Assembly (NCBI RefSeq): GCF_014217565.1
Contig: NZ_CP043661.1
Span: 4,650,001 to 4,714,000, forward strand
Direction of reading: 5' to 3'
Length of the DNA stretch: 64,000 nucleotides
DNA from: Kribbella qitaiheensis
GTDB lineage: Bacteria > Actinomycetota > Actinomycetes > Propionibacteriales > Kribbellaceae
Part shown: positions 9,793 to 18,254 of the stretch, piece by piece
Position numbering within the stretch: position 1 is the stretch's first letter
Layout of the letters: every line of letters starts with the position of its first letter
Notes under the pieces: generated by a model
Told to the model about the DNA's origin: nothing
The model's input: only the letters and a program-made list of their open reading frames with translations
The model's database searches: none
Translations under genes and position numbers: made by a program

Positions 9793-10539
9793 CTACCAAG
9801 GACTCAAGGTCTCTCCGACCGTCGCACACACTGTGGGGCCGCCGAACATCTCGGCGGCCCGCGCAGTAGCCCCTTCCGGGCTCAACGCCGGTCCGACATG
9901 GGTGACGACCAGACGCTTCACTCCTGCACGCCTGGCCAGCGACCCGGCATCTTCTGGAGTGTGGTGGACCGTGCTGGGCGCGTCCACATCCGCCTCGCAC
10001 AGCAGTAGGTCCACGTCCGCTGCCAGCTCGTCCAGCGCAGTACAGGGCGTGCAGTCGCCCGAGTAGGCCAGGCTGGCGCCCTCTGCCTGGGCTCGGAGCC
10101 CGTAGGCCTCGATGCCGTGCTCTACCAGCCTGCTGGTGAGCGTGAGGCCCCGTAGCTGCAGCTTGTGGCCGTCTGATAGCGACTGGAGGTCTAGTACGTC
10201 GCTGACGAAGTCGGCGTCCGGCTGCTCGAAGAAGCCGGCCAGGCGAGTTGCAAGGGCTGCCGGTGCATAGACGGGGAGCGGCACGGCCCGCGATGGCAGG
10301 TGGCCGTAGCTGAGGGCGTAGTACGCATTCAGCAGGTCGCCGATGTGGTCCAGGTGCAAGTGGGACAACCAGACCGCGTCCAGTCGATCCAACGAGGTGT
10401 GCCGTAGTAACTCGGCCAGCGAACCCGGCCCTGCGTCCACCCAGACCCGTGCGCCACCGCCCTGCAGGAGATAACCCGAGCAGGGGCGGTCCGGTAGCGG
10501 GTAGGGGGCCGCAGTACCGAGGATCGTCAGGCTGGTCAG
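9793..10539 (-). CDS. Metallo-beta-lactamase fold hydrolase (RNase Z / phosphodiesterase-like)
   Basis: A 248-residue MBL-fold protein. WLSHLHLDHIGDLLNAYYAL is the HxHxDH metal motif; LAYSGDCTPCTALDEL supplies the bridging aspartate, and LVVTHVGPAL the last histidine. This arrangement is that of RNase Z-like and cyclic phosphodiesterase-like hydrolases. No ATG or GTG occurs near the natural N-terminus (LTSLTILGTAAPYPL); the best start is CTG at 10539, which overlaps the esterase stop as CTGA and suggests re-initiation by coupled ribosomes. The start is inferred. The substrate is unknown. Confidence 0.8.
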   Translation of the reverse strand: MTSLTILGTAAPYPLPDRPCSGYLLQGGGARVWVDAGPGSLAELLRHTSLDRLDAVWLSHLHLDHIGDLLNAYYALSYGHLPSRAVPLPVYAPAALATRLAGFFEQPDADFVSDVLDLQSLSDGHKLQLRGLTLTSRLVEHGIEAYGLRAQAEGASLAYSGDCTPCTALDELAADVDLLLCEADVDAPSTVHHTPEDAGSLARRAGVKRLVVTHVGPALSPEGATARAAEMFGGPTVCATVGETLSPW

Positions 10540-11495
10540 AGCTTGGCGCCGATCTGCTGGTAGATCTCGTCCATCGCGCCCGGCAGGTCGTCGTGGCCGA
10601 AGTCGGGGTACAAGCGGACCTCCTTGGCGGAGGTGATCTTGTTGTACGCCGCGTACTGGGTGGACGGCGGACAGGTCTCGTCCTCCAGGCCGACGTACAG
10701 CGTGACCTCCGCCTGGATCCGCGGCGCCAGGTGCTGTAGGTCGATGTACCCGAGGGTGGTGAAGACCTCCTCCTCGCGGAGGTGGCGCGGATCGCGCTTG
10801 CGGAACCAGGTGGTGATCTCGTTGTACGGATCCTTGTCGAGGTTCAGATCCCAGGCCCGCCGGTAGTCGGTCAGGAACGGGTAGACGCTCGCGGCGTACT
10901 TGATCTCCGGGGTCAGCGCGGCCGCGACCAGGCTCAGTCCGCCGCCCTGGCTCCAGCCGGTGGTGGCGACGCGCGCCGGGTCCACCTCGGGCAGTGCGCG
11001 GATGATGTCGGCCAGCCGCCGGGTGTCGAGGAAGACGTGCCGGTAGAGCAGCCCCTCCGGCCCGTCGTCGAGGCCCTCGACCAGGTGGTTGCGCAGCGAG
11101 AAGCTGTTCGGCTGCTGCGAGGTGGTCCGGAACGCGACCTGCTCGCGGACGTCCAGCGCCGCGATGGTGAATCCGCGCGCGGCGTACGGGAGCAGGTCGA
11201 CCCACTTCGGCTGCTCACCGCCGTACCCGTGGAACATCAGCACGGCCGGGCCGGTCGGGTTCTGCGGGCGGATCACCTTGGCGTGCACGCGGTAACCGCC
11301 GGTGCCGTTGAAGTACAGGTGCTCGGCCCGCGCGAACGGCAGCGGGAAGTCCGTCGCCGGCTCGAACGCGGTCTCCGGATCGATCCCGCCCAGCTCGGCC
11401 AGGCCCTTCTCCCAGTACTGGTCGAAATCGTCCGGCCGGGGGTTCGTCCCCTGGTAGGCGATCAGTTCCTCGTACGACAGTTCGAACGAAAGCAC
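10536..11495 (-). CDS. Acetylxylan esterase / cephalosporin-C deacetylase family (CE7-like)
   Basis: A 319-residue alpha/beta hydrolase. VLMFHGYGGEQPKWVDLLPY forms the oxyanion region and TTGWSQGGGLSLVAAAL carries the nucleophile serine; LEDETCPPSTQYAAYN carries the acid and FGHDD the histidine. CE7 proteins normally show RGQ and a terminal HE; here these read REQ and HD, so the protein is a diverged member. GGGAG lies seven bases before a GTG at 11495 that begins LSFELSYEEL, the usual CE7 N-terminus; an ATC codon further upstream is less likely. It is translationally coupled to the MBL gene. Its role would be deacetylation of plant-derived or small acetyl esters. Confidence 0.85.
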   Translation of the reverse strand: MLSFELSYEELIAYQGTNPRPDDFDQYWEKGLAELGGIDPETAFEPATDFPLPFARAEHLYFNGTGGYRVHAKVIRPQNPTGPAVLMFHGYGGEQPKWVDLLPYAARGFTIAALDVREQVAFRTTSQQPNSFSLRNHLVEGLDDGPEGLLYRHVFLDTRRLADIIRALPEVDPARVATTGWSQGGGLSLVAAALTPEIKYAASVYPFLTDYRRAWDLNLDKDPYNEITTWFRKRDPRHLREEEVFTTLGYIDLQHLAPRIQAEVTLYVGLEDETCPPSTQYAAYNKITSAKEVRLYPDFGHDDLPGAMDEIYQQIGAKL

Positions 11496-11535
11496 AGCCG
11501 GACTCCCAAAGATCAAGCGATCGAATCGTTGCTGC

Positions 11536-11994
11536 CTATTCTGGGCGATCAGCCTCGTCGGGGGCAGTGCCGTCCCAGATTGTGTAACCGTTGGCCTTGT
11601 TCAGCCGGTCCCGCAGGTCGGCTTCGAGCTTGTCCGCCTTACCCGGCGCCAGCCAGCGGAGCGGGACCAGGATCGTCCCGTCCTGCTGCTTGGTCCGCAG
11701 CGCGATGGACGGGCCCTGGGTGGTCTCCATCCGCCCGACCTCGGTGATCTGGTCCCAGCCGGTCTTCAGGCCCCGGACAGCGACGTCGTCGGTGCCGAGC
11801 TTCACCAGGATCGGAGGGAAGGCGAGGATCCACAGGCCGGCCAGGACGACGAGGCCGCCCAGGGTGGCGAACACCGCCACCACGACGGACGGCAGCCCGA
11901 TCGCCCAGACGATCGCGGCCACGCCGAAGATGATCAGACCCGCGGCCAGGACCCCGACAAACCGCCCGGGCCGCATCCGGTACGTCGTACGCAT
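11536..11994 (-). CDS. Membrane protein with PH-like domain
   Basis: A 152-residue protein. Two adjacent hydrophobic segments (VGVLAAGLIIFGVAAIVWAI and VVAVFATLGGLVVLAGLWIL) are followed by a soluble region, DDVAVRGLKTGWDQITEVGR, that resembles the beta strands of bacterial PH domains found in small membrane proteins of actinobacteria. It is transcribed in the same direction as the upstream LCP gene, 48 bp after it. The function is unknown. Confidence 0.75.
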   Translation of the reverse strand: MRTTYRMRPGRFVGVLAAGLIIFGVAAIVWAIGLPSVVVAVFATLGGLVVLAGLWILAFPPILVKLGTDDVAVRGLKTGWDQITEVGRMETTQGPSIALRTKQQDGTILVPLRWLAPGKADKLEADLRDRLNKANGYTIWDGTAPDEADRPE

Positions 11995-12022
11995 CCGGTA
12001 AGGATCTCAGCGACCCTTCGTC

Positions 12023-12060
12023 ATCCCTTGGCCGGGTGACTGTTATCCCTTGGCCGGGTG
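12023..12060. repeat. 16-bp direct repeat at the 3' end of the LCP gene
   Basis: The sequence ATCCCTTGGCCGGGTG occurs at 12023-12038 and again at 12045-12060, a 22-bp period. The second copy encodes the last residues (HPAKG) and stop of the LCP protein, so the region looks like a short tandem duplication of the gene end. Confidence 0.8.
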
Positions 12061-13596
12061 GTAGGCGCAGGCGTCCTTCAGGTCCTCGGTGCCGCCGGCC
12101 GGGGTCTTCGCCGGGGTCGTCTTGGTGCTGCCCGGCTTCTTCGTGGTGGTGCTGGACGGGGTCGAGGCGACCGGCTTGGTCTTCGTCTCGAGCGCGTTCT
12201 TGACGATCTCGCGCATCGCCTCGTAGTCCGGGTTCTTCCCGCTCGGGAAGTTCTTGTCCTTGTCCAGGTCCACGTTGGAGACGTTGGCGCCCTTGACCTT
12301 CCTACCGAGGTCGATGAACGCCGGCAGGATCTCCTGCGGGATGTCGGTCCGGAGCAGCTTCTTGCTAGCCGAGGCGAGCTGCTGGTACTTCGTCACCAGG
12401 TTGGCCGGGTTCGCGCTGTTCACGATCGCGTGGATCGTGCACCGCTGGCGCTCCTGCCGGGACGGATCGCTCAGACCGTACCGGCCGCGGGCGAACCAGA
12501 GGCCGTCGTGGCCGTTCAGGTGCTGGTTCGGGCCGGGCTGCAGGTAGCGACTGGGGAGAGTGTCGTCGGCCGAGCCGGGGCCGCGGTAGTCGCCGCCGAT
12601 CGGCACCTTGTAGTTGATGTTGACGGTGATCCCGCCGAGCGCCTCGATGAGCTGCTCGAAGCCCTGCAGGTTGACCTGCATGTAGTAGTCGAGCTTGAGG
12701 CCCATCGCCTCGCCGACCGACACCTTGAGTACGTCCGCGCCCTCGTTGTCCGACGGACCGAGCGCACCCGGGTGGGCCAGCGGGAGGTTCCGGTACATCG
12801 CGTCGAGGTAGAACTCAGGCTGCTCGACGTTGCCGAGGCTCGGGTCCCAGAAGCCCTCCGGGTAGAACTTGTGCAGCGGCGAGTCCTCGGGGAACGGCAT
12901 CCGCATGAAGTTCCGGCTCAGCGAGATCAGCTTCGTGTCGCCGGTCTTGGTGTCGATGCTGGCGACCATCACCGTGTCGGTCCGGGTGCCCTCGCGGCCG
13001 GCGCCGTCGTCCGCGCCGAGCAGCAGGATGTTCAGCCGGGGAGTGTTCGCCCAGGGGTCCTTCTTGTTGACCTTCGGCCGGGTCGCGCTCTTGGAGTCGC
13101 CCTCGGACTGGAACACGTTGCCGACCAGGTCGCGCTGCGCCATCACGGTCTGCGCGGCGACGGTGGTCGGGACGGCGATGCCGAAGCAGAGCAGCCCGAC
13201 GAACGCGGAGCCGGCCAGTCGGCCGACCGCACTCACGCTGACCGGGCGGAGCAGCTTGTGGGACGAGACGACGACGCAGATCCAGCAGAAGCCGAGCAGT
13301 ACGACGACGGCGGTCGCGATCAGCAACCGGCTCGGGTCGACGGCGAGCTCGACGACGGAGTCACGGTGTGTCAGGCCGATGAACGCCGCGAGGCCGAGCA
13401 GGCCCAGGCTGAGCGTGATGATGAACGCGCCCAGCTTGGTGCGGCCGCCCATCACGAAGCCGGAGCCCGGGATGAGCGCGCTGATCAGGGTCAGCCCGAT
13501 GGCCTTCGAGGCAGAACGGGCCCGGTGCGCCTTCTGACGTGATCGGCTGCCTCTTGGCGCGGACCTACGTCCAGCTGCGCGAGTACTCCGCGACAT
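12043..13596 (-). CDS. LytR-CpsA-Psr (LCP) family cell-wall glycopolymer ligase
   Basis: A 517-residue membrane protein. A basic N-terminus is followed by about four hydrophobic segments between residues 30 and 150, then an extracytoplasmic LCP domain from about residue 190: LNILLLGADDGAGREGTRTD, VMVASIDTKTGDTKLISLSR, NFMRMPFP, and later WFARGRYGLSDPSRQERQRC with the conserved arginines that bind the lipid pyrophosphate. The C-terminus is a Thr/Lys/Pro-rich tail. LCP enzymes transfer undecaprenyl-linked glycopolymers to peptidoglycan. The four-segment N-terminus is longer than the single anchor of classical LytR, a variant common in Kribbella/Nocardioides-type LCP proteins. Confidence 0.9.
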   Translation of the reverse strand: MSRSTRAAGRRSAPRGSRSRQKAHRARSASKAIGLTLISALIPGSGFVMGGRTKLGAFIITLSLGLLGLAAFIGLTHRDSVVELAVDPSRLLIATAVVVLLGFCWICVVVSSHKLLRPVSVSAVGRLAGSAFVGLLCFGIAVPTTVAAQTVMAQRDLVGNVFQSEGDSKSATRPKVNKKDPWANTPRLNILLLGADDGAGREGTRTDTVMVASIDTKTGDTKLISLSRNFMRMPFPEDSPLHKFYPEGFWDPSLGNVEQPEFYLDAMYRNLPLAHPGALGPSDNEGADVLKVSVGEAMGLKLDYYMQVNLQGFEQLIEALGGITVNINYKVPIGGDYRGPGSADDTLPSRYLQPGPNQHLNGHDGLWFARGRYGLSDPSRQERQRCTIHAIVNSANPANLVTKYQQLASASKKLLRTDIPQEILPAFIDLGRKVKGANVSNVDLDKDKNFPSGKNPDYEAMREIVKNALETKTKPVASTPSSTTTKKPGSTKTTPAKTPAGGTEDLKDACAYHPAKG

Positions 13597-13825
13597 GGCT
13601 CCGTTCCCTGATCGACGACGTGGCGGCGGTTCCGGACCGATGATGAACCGGCCCTCGGTACTTCAGACGCCGACACGGCCTCCTTGGTTGACCTCGACCC
13701 CCGTCGATTCGGCCAGATTACAGGGCACCAGGGCGACACTCCCAGCGAGTCCGGTACCCGCTTTGCCGCTGAGCCACTTGTCCGGATAGTGTTGGCCGTC
13801 GTCGTGTCCCGCAAGGACCGTCGGA
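13597..13825. other. Intergenic region between the LCP gene and tRNA-Ser
   Basis: This stretch separates the divergent LCP gene and the tRNA. No convincing reading frame is seen. It must contain the tRNA promoter, but no clear -35/-10 pair can be fixed by eye. Confidence 0.5.
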
Positions 13826-13915
13826 GGAGGCGTCGCCTAGTCCGGTTTATGGCGCCCGCCTGCTAAGCGGGTTGAGGGTAATCCCCTCTCGCGAGTTCAA
13901 ATCTCGCCGCCTCCG
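13826..13915 (+). tRNA. tRNA-Ser (anticodon GCT)
   Basis: A 90-nt class II tRNA. The acceptor strands GGAGGCG (13826-13832) and CGCCTCC (13908-13914) pair perfectly, the anticodon stem CCCGC/GCGGG encloses a loop with GCT, a long variable arm (GAGGGTAATCCCCTC region) is present, and the T arm reads GCGAG-TTCAAAT-CTCGC. CCA is not encoded. It is followed at once by a strong terminator hairpin. Confidence 0.95.
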
Positions 13916-13920
13916 CACAA

Positions 13921-13966
13921 GACGAAGGGCCCCAAGTCGCCGCAGGCGCGCTTGGGGCCCTTCGTC
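13921..13966 (+). terminator. Terminator hairpin after tRNA-Ser
   Basis: A perfect 16-bp stem, GACGAAGGGCCCCAAG with its complement at 13951-13966, separated by a 14-nt loop. It begins six bases after the tRNA. Confidence 0.85.
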
Positions 13967-13992
13967 ATGTGCGGAGAAAGGCGAGCATTTCG

Positions 13993-14022
13993 GGAGGCGT
14001 AAGCCGGTTCTCGCCGCCTCCG
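13993..14022 (+). repeat. Collapsed tRNA-Ser relic
   Basis: GGAGGCG (13993-13999) and CTCGCCGCCTCCG (14010-14022) are the exact 5' acceptor strand and the T-arm/3' acceptor strand of the tRNA-Ser upstream, with the middle missing. The 17-nt string TCTCGCCGCCTCCGCAC is identical at 13902-13918 and 14009-14025. A terminator similar to that of the intact tRNA follows. It reads as a duplicated tRNA-terminator unit that lost about 60 nt. Confidence 0.7.
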
Positions 14023-14028
14023 CACGAA

Positions 14029-14067
14029 AAGGCCCCCAAGCCCGCCCTAGGCGAGCCTGGGGGCCTT
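14029..14067. terminator. Bidirectional terminator after the tRNA relic
   Basis: AAGGCCCCCA (14029-14038) pairs with TGGGGGCCTT (14058-14067), with a further inner CTAGGCG segment, followed by CTTGCTTTGTT. It lies 10 bp from the stop of the opposing LLM gene, so it can serve both strands. Confidence 0.8.
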
Positions 14068-14076
14068 CTTGCTTTG

Positions 14077-14973
14077 TTACCCCACCAACCGCGCGGCCTC
14101 CGCCAACCGCTCGACAGACCGAGGTGTGACCGGCTCCACAGCGACGATCAGGTGATCGACGCCCAACCCCCGGTAATCCCTCAACGCCGCCGCCAGTTCT
14201 TCGACAGTCCCCTCCACCGCCCCCGGACTCGGCTCATCGATCGCCGGCTGCTCGGGATCCCGCACCGCGATCCCGACCGTCCGCGCCACCGCCCCGTCCG
14301 GCCGGTCGCTAGCATCGGTCGCCGCCTTCAACTCACCCAACCGCTCCTTGACCCGCTCATCCACCACCCCGAACCACGCCGTGTTCCAGGCATCAGCCCA
14401 CTGCGCCGTCAGCTCCAGCATCCTCGGCCGTCGAGCCGCCACCAGGATCGGGATCTCCCTGACCGGCGCAGGCACCAGCTCCGCATCCCGCACCTGGTGA
14501 TACTTCCCATCGAACGTCACGTTCTCTTTCCTGAGCAGCCGCGCCAAAATCTCCAGCCACTCGGCGAACCGCCCGACCCGGTGATCCGTCGGCAATCCGA
14601 ACGCCTCGTACTCCGGGTCGTGCCACCCCGCGCCGACACCGAGGATCAACCGCCCGCTCGACACCAGATCAAGCGTCGCCGCCATCTTCGCGGTCAGCCC
14701 CGGATCCCGGAACGACCCGCAAAGCACCATCGTCCCGAGCTCGATCCGATCCGTCACCGCGGCCACAGCAGTCAGCAGAGTCCACGCCTCATGCATCCCG
14801 TACGTCCGCTCGTCCCCACCACCCGGCCGGTACAGGAAGTGATCCGCCAGCCAGACCGAGTCCAGCCCGTTCGTCTCCACAGCCTGCGCAATCGCGCGAA
14901 CCTCCGCCCAGCTCGGTACTCCGCCGTCCGGTCCTTCGTTGTCGCCGACCGGAAGCATCACGCCGATCTTCAT
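14077..14973 (-). CDS. LLM-class F420-dependent oxidoreductase
   Basis: A 298-residue luciferase-like TIM barrel. MKIGVMLPVGDNEG opens the barrel, LDSVWLADHF and RIELGTMVLCGSFRDP carry the usual cofactor-site residues, and GRLILGVGAGWHDPEYEAFG is the hallmark of F420-type members. The ATG at 14973 overlaps the stop of the PPOX gene by ATGA, which fixes the start and indicates translational coupling. The paired PPOX protein is also an F420-type fold, supporting F420 as cofactor. The substrate is not predictable. Confidence 0.88.
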   Translation of the reverse strand: MKIGVMLPVGDNEGPDGGVPSWAEVRAIAQAVETNGLDSVWLADHFLYRPGGGDERTYGMHEAWTLLTAVAAVTDRIELGTMVLCGSFRDPGLTAKMAATLDLVSSGRLILGVGAGWHDPEYEAFGLPTDHRVGRFAEWLEILARLLRKENVTFDGKYHQVRDAELVPAPVREIPILVAARRPRMLELTAQWADAWNTAWFGVVDERVKERLGELKAATDASDRPDGAVARTVGIAVRDPEQPAIDEPSPGAVEGTVEELAAALRDYRGLGVDHLIVAVEPVTPRSVERLAEAARLVG

Positions 14974-15389
14974 GCCTTCACCCACGGTCCGACGCCGGAA
15001 ACCTTGTCCACCGTGATGTGCGTGACGTACCCAGCCGGTACGTCGTCACCCGGCAGAAAATCCGCATCGGGTCCTATATAGGTCTTGGCCAGCTCGCGCA
15101 GAATCTGCACCGCCCCACCCTCGGTGATCCGCGCGGTACCGGTGATCACCAGGTACTCGACCAGCCCCATCTCGTTCATCCGGTCCGTCTCGAGCGAAAG
15201 CACCACCCGCGCGTCCCGCCGGATGTTCTTCACCTTCCGATGCTCCGGGATATGCGCGGCGATGATCTCGTCACCGTCCACCCCGACCCAGACCACCGAC
15301 ACCTGCGGACTGCCGTCCGGGTTGATCGTGACCAGATGCCCCAGCGCATCCGACTCCAGTACCTCGCGCGCACTCTCCGGTATCACCAT
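14970..15389 (-). CDS. PPOX-class F420-dependent flavin-fold oxidoreductase
   Basis: A 139-residue split-barrel protein of the pyridoxamine 5'-phosphate oxidase superfamily. DALGHLVTINPDGSPQVSVV and KVKNIRRDARVVLSLE are typical of the F420-binding subgroup. The start at 15389 (MVIPESAREVLES) is chosen because it matches the usual N-terminus; eight codons of possible extension lack a good ribosome site. It is first in a two-gene operon with the LLM oxidoreductase. Confidence 0.85.
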   Translation of the reverse strand: MVIPESAREVLESDALGHLVTINPDGSPQVSVVWVGVDGDEIIAAHIPEHRKVKNIRRDARVVLSLETDRMNEMGLVEYLVITGTARITEGGAVQILRELAKTYIGPDADFLPGDDVPAGYVTHITVDKVSGVGPWVKA

Positions 15390-15461
15390 GCTCGCCAACC
15401 TAGCCCGCCCCACCCCAGCCTCAGGCGGACCTGAGGCCGGGCGGGCGGAGGTTCGGCCGAG

Positions 15462-18065
15462 TCAGCTGAAGGCGAGGCTCAGGATTCCGCCTGAGAAGGT
15501 TGGCCGGAGTACGGCCTCGACCCGGAACCGCTGTGCCCGCACCGGCGCGAACCGAACGCCATTGAAGGCATCACGCAATACGCCGTACTGCGTGGGCTGG
15601 TCGACCGGGCGCCAGGTGTTTCCGTCGAGCCACAGAACCCGCCACGACGCGGGAACCCTGCACTGCCCGGTCCCGGTGTCATCGAACCAGTACGCCGAAG
15701 CCTGCGAGATCTCCCGGCTCTCGCGCAGGTCGTACTCGATCCACTCCGTCGAGCCGCGCCGATCCCACCAGGTGAAGCGCGGGATCGACTGGTCGGCAGA
15801 CGAGGACGGAACGCGTCCGTCGTCCGCGGCTTCCAGCGAATCCCCGTCGTTCACATGCGACGCGGTGATCCGCCTCCGGCGACGCCATTGGATGCCGTTG
15901 GCATCGACTGTCGGGAACGAACTGATCCGCAACCGAGCCGCCCCCATCGGAATCAGCGTGATGTCCTCCATCGGCTGAACCGACCGCGCCGGACTGCCCT
16001 GCAACAGCCCGACCACACCCTCGCTATCAGCCTCCCACTCCGGAATCCGCCGTCCCCGCGCCTTCAACTCCAGCGGCACCCCCTCCCGAGTAAACGGATC
16101 AGCCCCCGCCGCCACCCGCCGCCGAACAACCTCGAACCCTCCGCGCCCGCCACCACCTCCGTCCGCAGCGCCACCCCCATCACCCGCGCTCGGCGCGGCG
16201 ACATCCGCGCCACTCACTCCCGACCCGGTCGCGCCGTGAGCAGCGGTTGCCACCAAGCCGTAGTTCCAAGGGGAAGCCGGGTAGACGGCGAGTTCGGGCC
16301 ACTCGGTGGTGCCGCCGATGGTTTCGTAGCGCTCGTCGATCGCCAGTGAGTAGGTCAGCGGCCCGCGGTCCACCGAAATCGTTTTCTGATTTTCCGTCCA
16401 GACGCGAGTAGTGACCCGCATCGGCAGCACCAGCTTCACCCGATCGCCCGAGCGCCAGGTGCGATCGAGCTTGACCCACCCGCCTTGGGCGGCAGCGGGC
16501 ACCCGGGCAGAGTTCACCGACACGGAGAACTCCGTCGCCCAGCCAGGAATCCGCAGGTACAACGGAAAACGTGTGCTGTGCGCCGCCTGCACTGTGAAGC
16601 TGATCGTCTCGTCGAACGGGTACTCCGTGTCCTGCACGACAGTGACCTCGGTCCCGACTCCCGAACCGACCCGCGCGGTCACCTTGCTCGCGGCGTACAT
16701 CGAAGCCGCCAACCCGTTGTCGGTCGTCGCCAGCCACAGTTCCTGCGCGTAGTACGGCCAACCCATGCCGTAGTTGTGCGGACAGCACCGGTACTGATGG
16801 ACGCCGTACTTGTAAGCCTGCATGGCGAAACCGTTCTGGAACTGCCCGTGCTTCACCGTCTCGTCCAGCTGGATGCTGTTGGCGCAGGTGATGTAGTGCA
16901 TGACCTGCTGACGCGGGTCGTACGACGCAGGCAACGAGTTGAATGCGAGTTCCTCGCACCGGTCGATCCAGTCCGTGTCGCCAGTGAAGCGGGTCAGCAT
17001 CTCGAACGTGTGCATCAGCTCGACGATCCCGCACGTCTCGAAACCTTGGCGTGGATCACCGAACCCCGGCCGGGAGTTCTCGTCCCCGGCGAATCCACCG
17101 CCCGGGAACTGCCCGTACTGGCCCATGATCGTCGCGTAGTTCCGGTACGTCGCCGCGCTGTACTTCTCGTCGCCGGCCAGAAGTCCGTACTGCAAGGGTT
17201 CACGGAACCCCTGCGCCAGGTTCACGTTGTGCCAGTTCGGAATGCCGTTGGTGTAGTCGGCCGAACCGGCGTGCATCTTGCGGACCAGGTCGAGCAGCCA
17301 GGCATCACCGGTGCGGTTGTACAGCCAGTACGCGCTGTCGATGTTGTCGCCCCAGCGGAACGCGCCCCAGGACCGGTTGAACACCTCCGGCGGCTGCGTG
17401 TTCTGGAACTGCAGATAGCGCGTCATGAACGGGATCACCCGCTCGTCGCCGGAGTACTCGTACCAGGACCTGAACGCTGCCAGCAAAGGCATGCCCGGCC
17501 AGAAGTCGGGTCCGTTCTCCAGCGAGGTGCGCAACCGTTCTGGGCCGAACCAGCCGTCGGCAGCCTGGGTGTCGATGATGCCGTGGATCCATCGCTTCGT
17601 CTTGGCGAGTACGGCGGCGTCGCCGGTGACGTACCCGAGATCACCGAGGCCTCGCAGCCAGTACGGGAGTTCTTCCCAGGCGTCCTTGGCCGGGTCGACC
17701 CAGCCGTTCGTCGTGTAGACGAGGAAATCGGAGACCTCGTCGTACCGGCCGCAGAGGCCGTTGACCTGCAGATCGAGTTGCTGCGCCAACCAGCCACGCG
17801 GCTCGATCGCTCCCGGTGGCAGCTTCTGGAACGGCACCGGCTGCAGCGGCGTGCGGTTGGGGACGTAGTACCCGCCTCGGGTCGCGGGCGGCATCGAAGC
17901 GCTCACCGCCCCGGGCTGAGTGGCGGCGGCGGGCTGAGCGCCCCCAGTTGGTTCGGCGGCTTCGGCCGGGGTCGCGGTCATACCGACCGCCAGGCCGCCG
18001 GCGGCGGCGAGAGTGGCACCGAGAAAGTCACGACGGGGCATCCCTTCGACAGGGGAATCAGGCAT
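15462..18065 (-). CDS. Tat-exported glycosidase, GH127/beta-L-arabinofuranosidase-like (DUF1680)
   Basis: An 867-residue protein. The N-terminus has a Tat signal, MPRRDFLGATLAAAGGLAVG, about eight residues after the ATG at 18065, which has AGAGGA before it. The (alpha/alpha)6 catalytic region follows: DAWEELPYWLRGLGDLGYVT, FETCGIVELMHTFEML and HQYRCCPHNYGMGWPYYAQE. The glutamate and the Cys-Cys pair match the GH127 catalytic/zinc site. LRIPGWATEFSVSVNS and SVDRGPLTYSLAI belong to the beta-sandwich. Between about residues 605 and 640 is a Gly/Ala/Asp-rich stretch not expected in the fold. The likely substrate is an L-arabinofuranoside or related plant sugar. It is divergent from a LacI regulator. 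Confidence 0.85.
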   Translation of the reverse strand: MPDSPVEGMPRRDFLGATLAAAGGLAVGMTATPAEAAEPTGGAQPAAATQPGAVSASMPPATRGGYYVPNRTPLQPVPFQKLPPGAIEPRGWLAQQLDLQVNGLCGRYDEVSDFLVYTTNGWVDPAKDAWEELPYWLRGLGDLGYVTGDAAVLAKTKRWIHGIIDTQAADGWFGPERLRTSLENGPDFWPGMPLLAAFRSWYEYSGDERVIPFMTRYLQFQNTQPPEVFNRSWGAFRWGDNIDSAYWLYNRTGDAWLLDLVRKMHAGSADYTNGIPNWHNVNLAQGFREPLQYGLLAGDEKYSAATYRNYATIMGQYGQFPGGGFAGDENSRPGFGDPRQGFETCGIVELMHTFEMLTRFTGDTDWIDRCEELAFNSLPASYDPRQQVMHYITCANSIQLDETVKHGQFQNGFAMQAYKYGVHQYRCCPHNYGMGWPYYAQELWLATTDNGLAASMYAASKVTARVGSGVGTEVTVVQDTEYPFDETISFTVQAAHSTRFPLYLRIPGWATEFSVSVNSARVPAAAQGGWVKLDRTWRSGDRVKLVLPMRVTTRVWTENQKTISVDRGPLTYSLAIDERYETIGGTTEWPELAVYPASPWNYGLVATAAHGATGSGVSGADVAAPSAGDGGGAADGGGGGRGGFEVVRRRVAAGADPFTREGVPLELKARGRRIPEWEADSEGVVGLLQGSPARSVQPMEDITLIPMGAARLRISSFPTVDANGIQWRRRRRITASHVNDGDSLEAADDGRVPSSSADQSIPRFTWWDRRGSTEWIEYDLRESREISQASAYWFDDTGTGQCRVPASWRVLWLDGNTWRPVDQPTQYGVLRDAFNGVRFAPVRAQRFRVEAVLRPTFSGGILSLAFS

Positions 18066-18122
18066 GGCAGGTCCTCTTTCGCGTGATGTAAATGGGCGGG
18101 CATCACACAGGGGACGGAAAAA

Positions 18123-18138
18123 CCGCAAACGTTTTCCG
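18123..18138. promoter_or_regulatory. Candidate LacI-family operator
   Basis: CCGCAAACGTTTTCCG holds a central AAACGTTT palindrome with a CG dyad, the form of LacI-family operators. It lies 58 bp before the glycosidase start and 117 bp before the lacI-type gene, so one site could control both divergent genes. This is motif inference only. Confidence 0.6.
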
Positions 18139-18254
18139 TGCTGACAACGTAAGACCGTGCCGAGTCTTCGTCAAGACCAGATCCTCGTTCCGTAAGGGGA
18201 ATCCGGCTGATCCTGCTACAGTCGTCGGCACGTTCCCGGACAGCGGAAGGAAAC

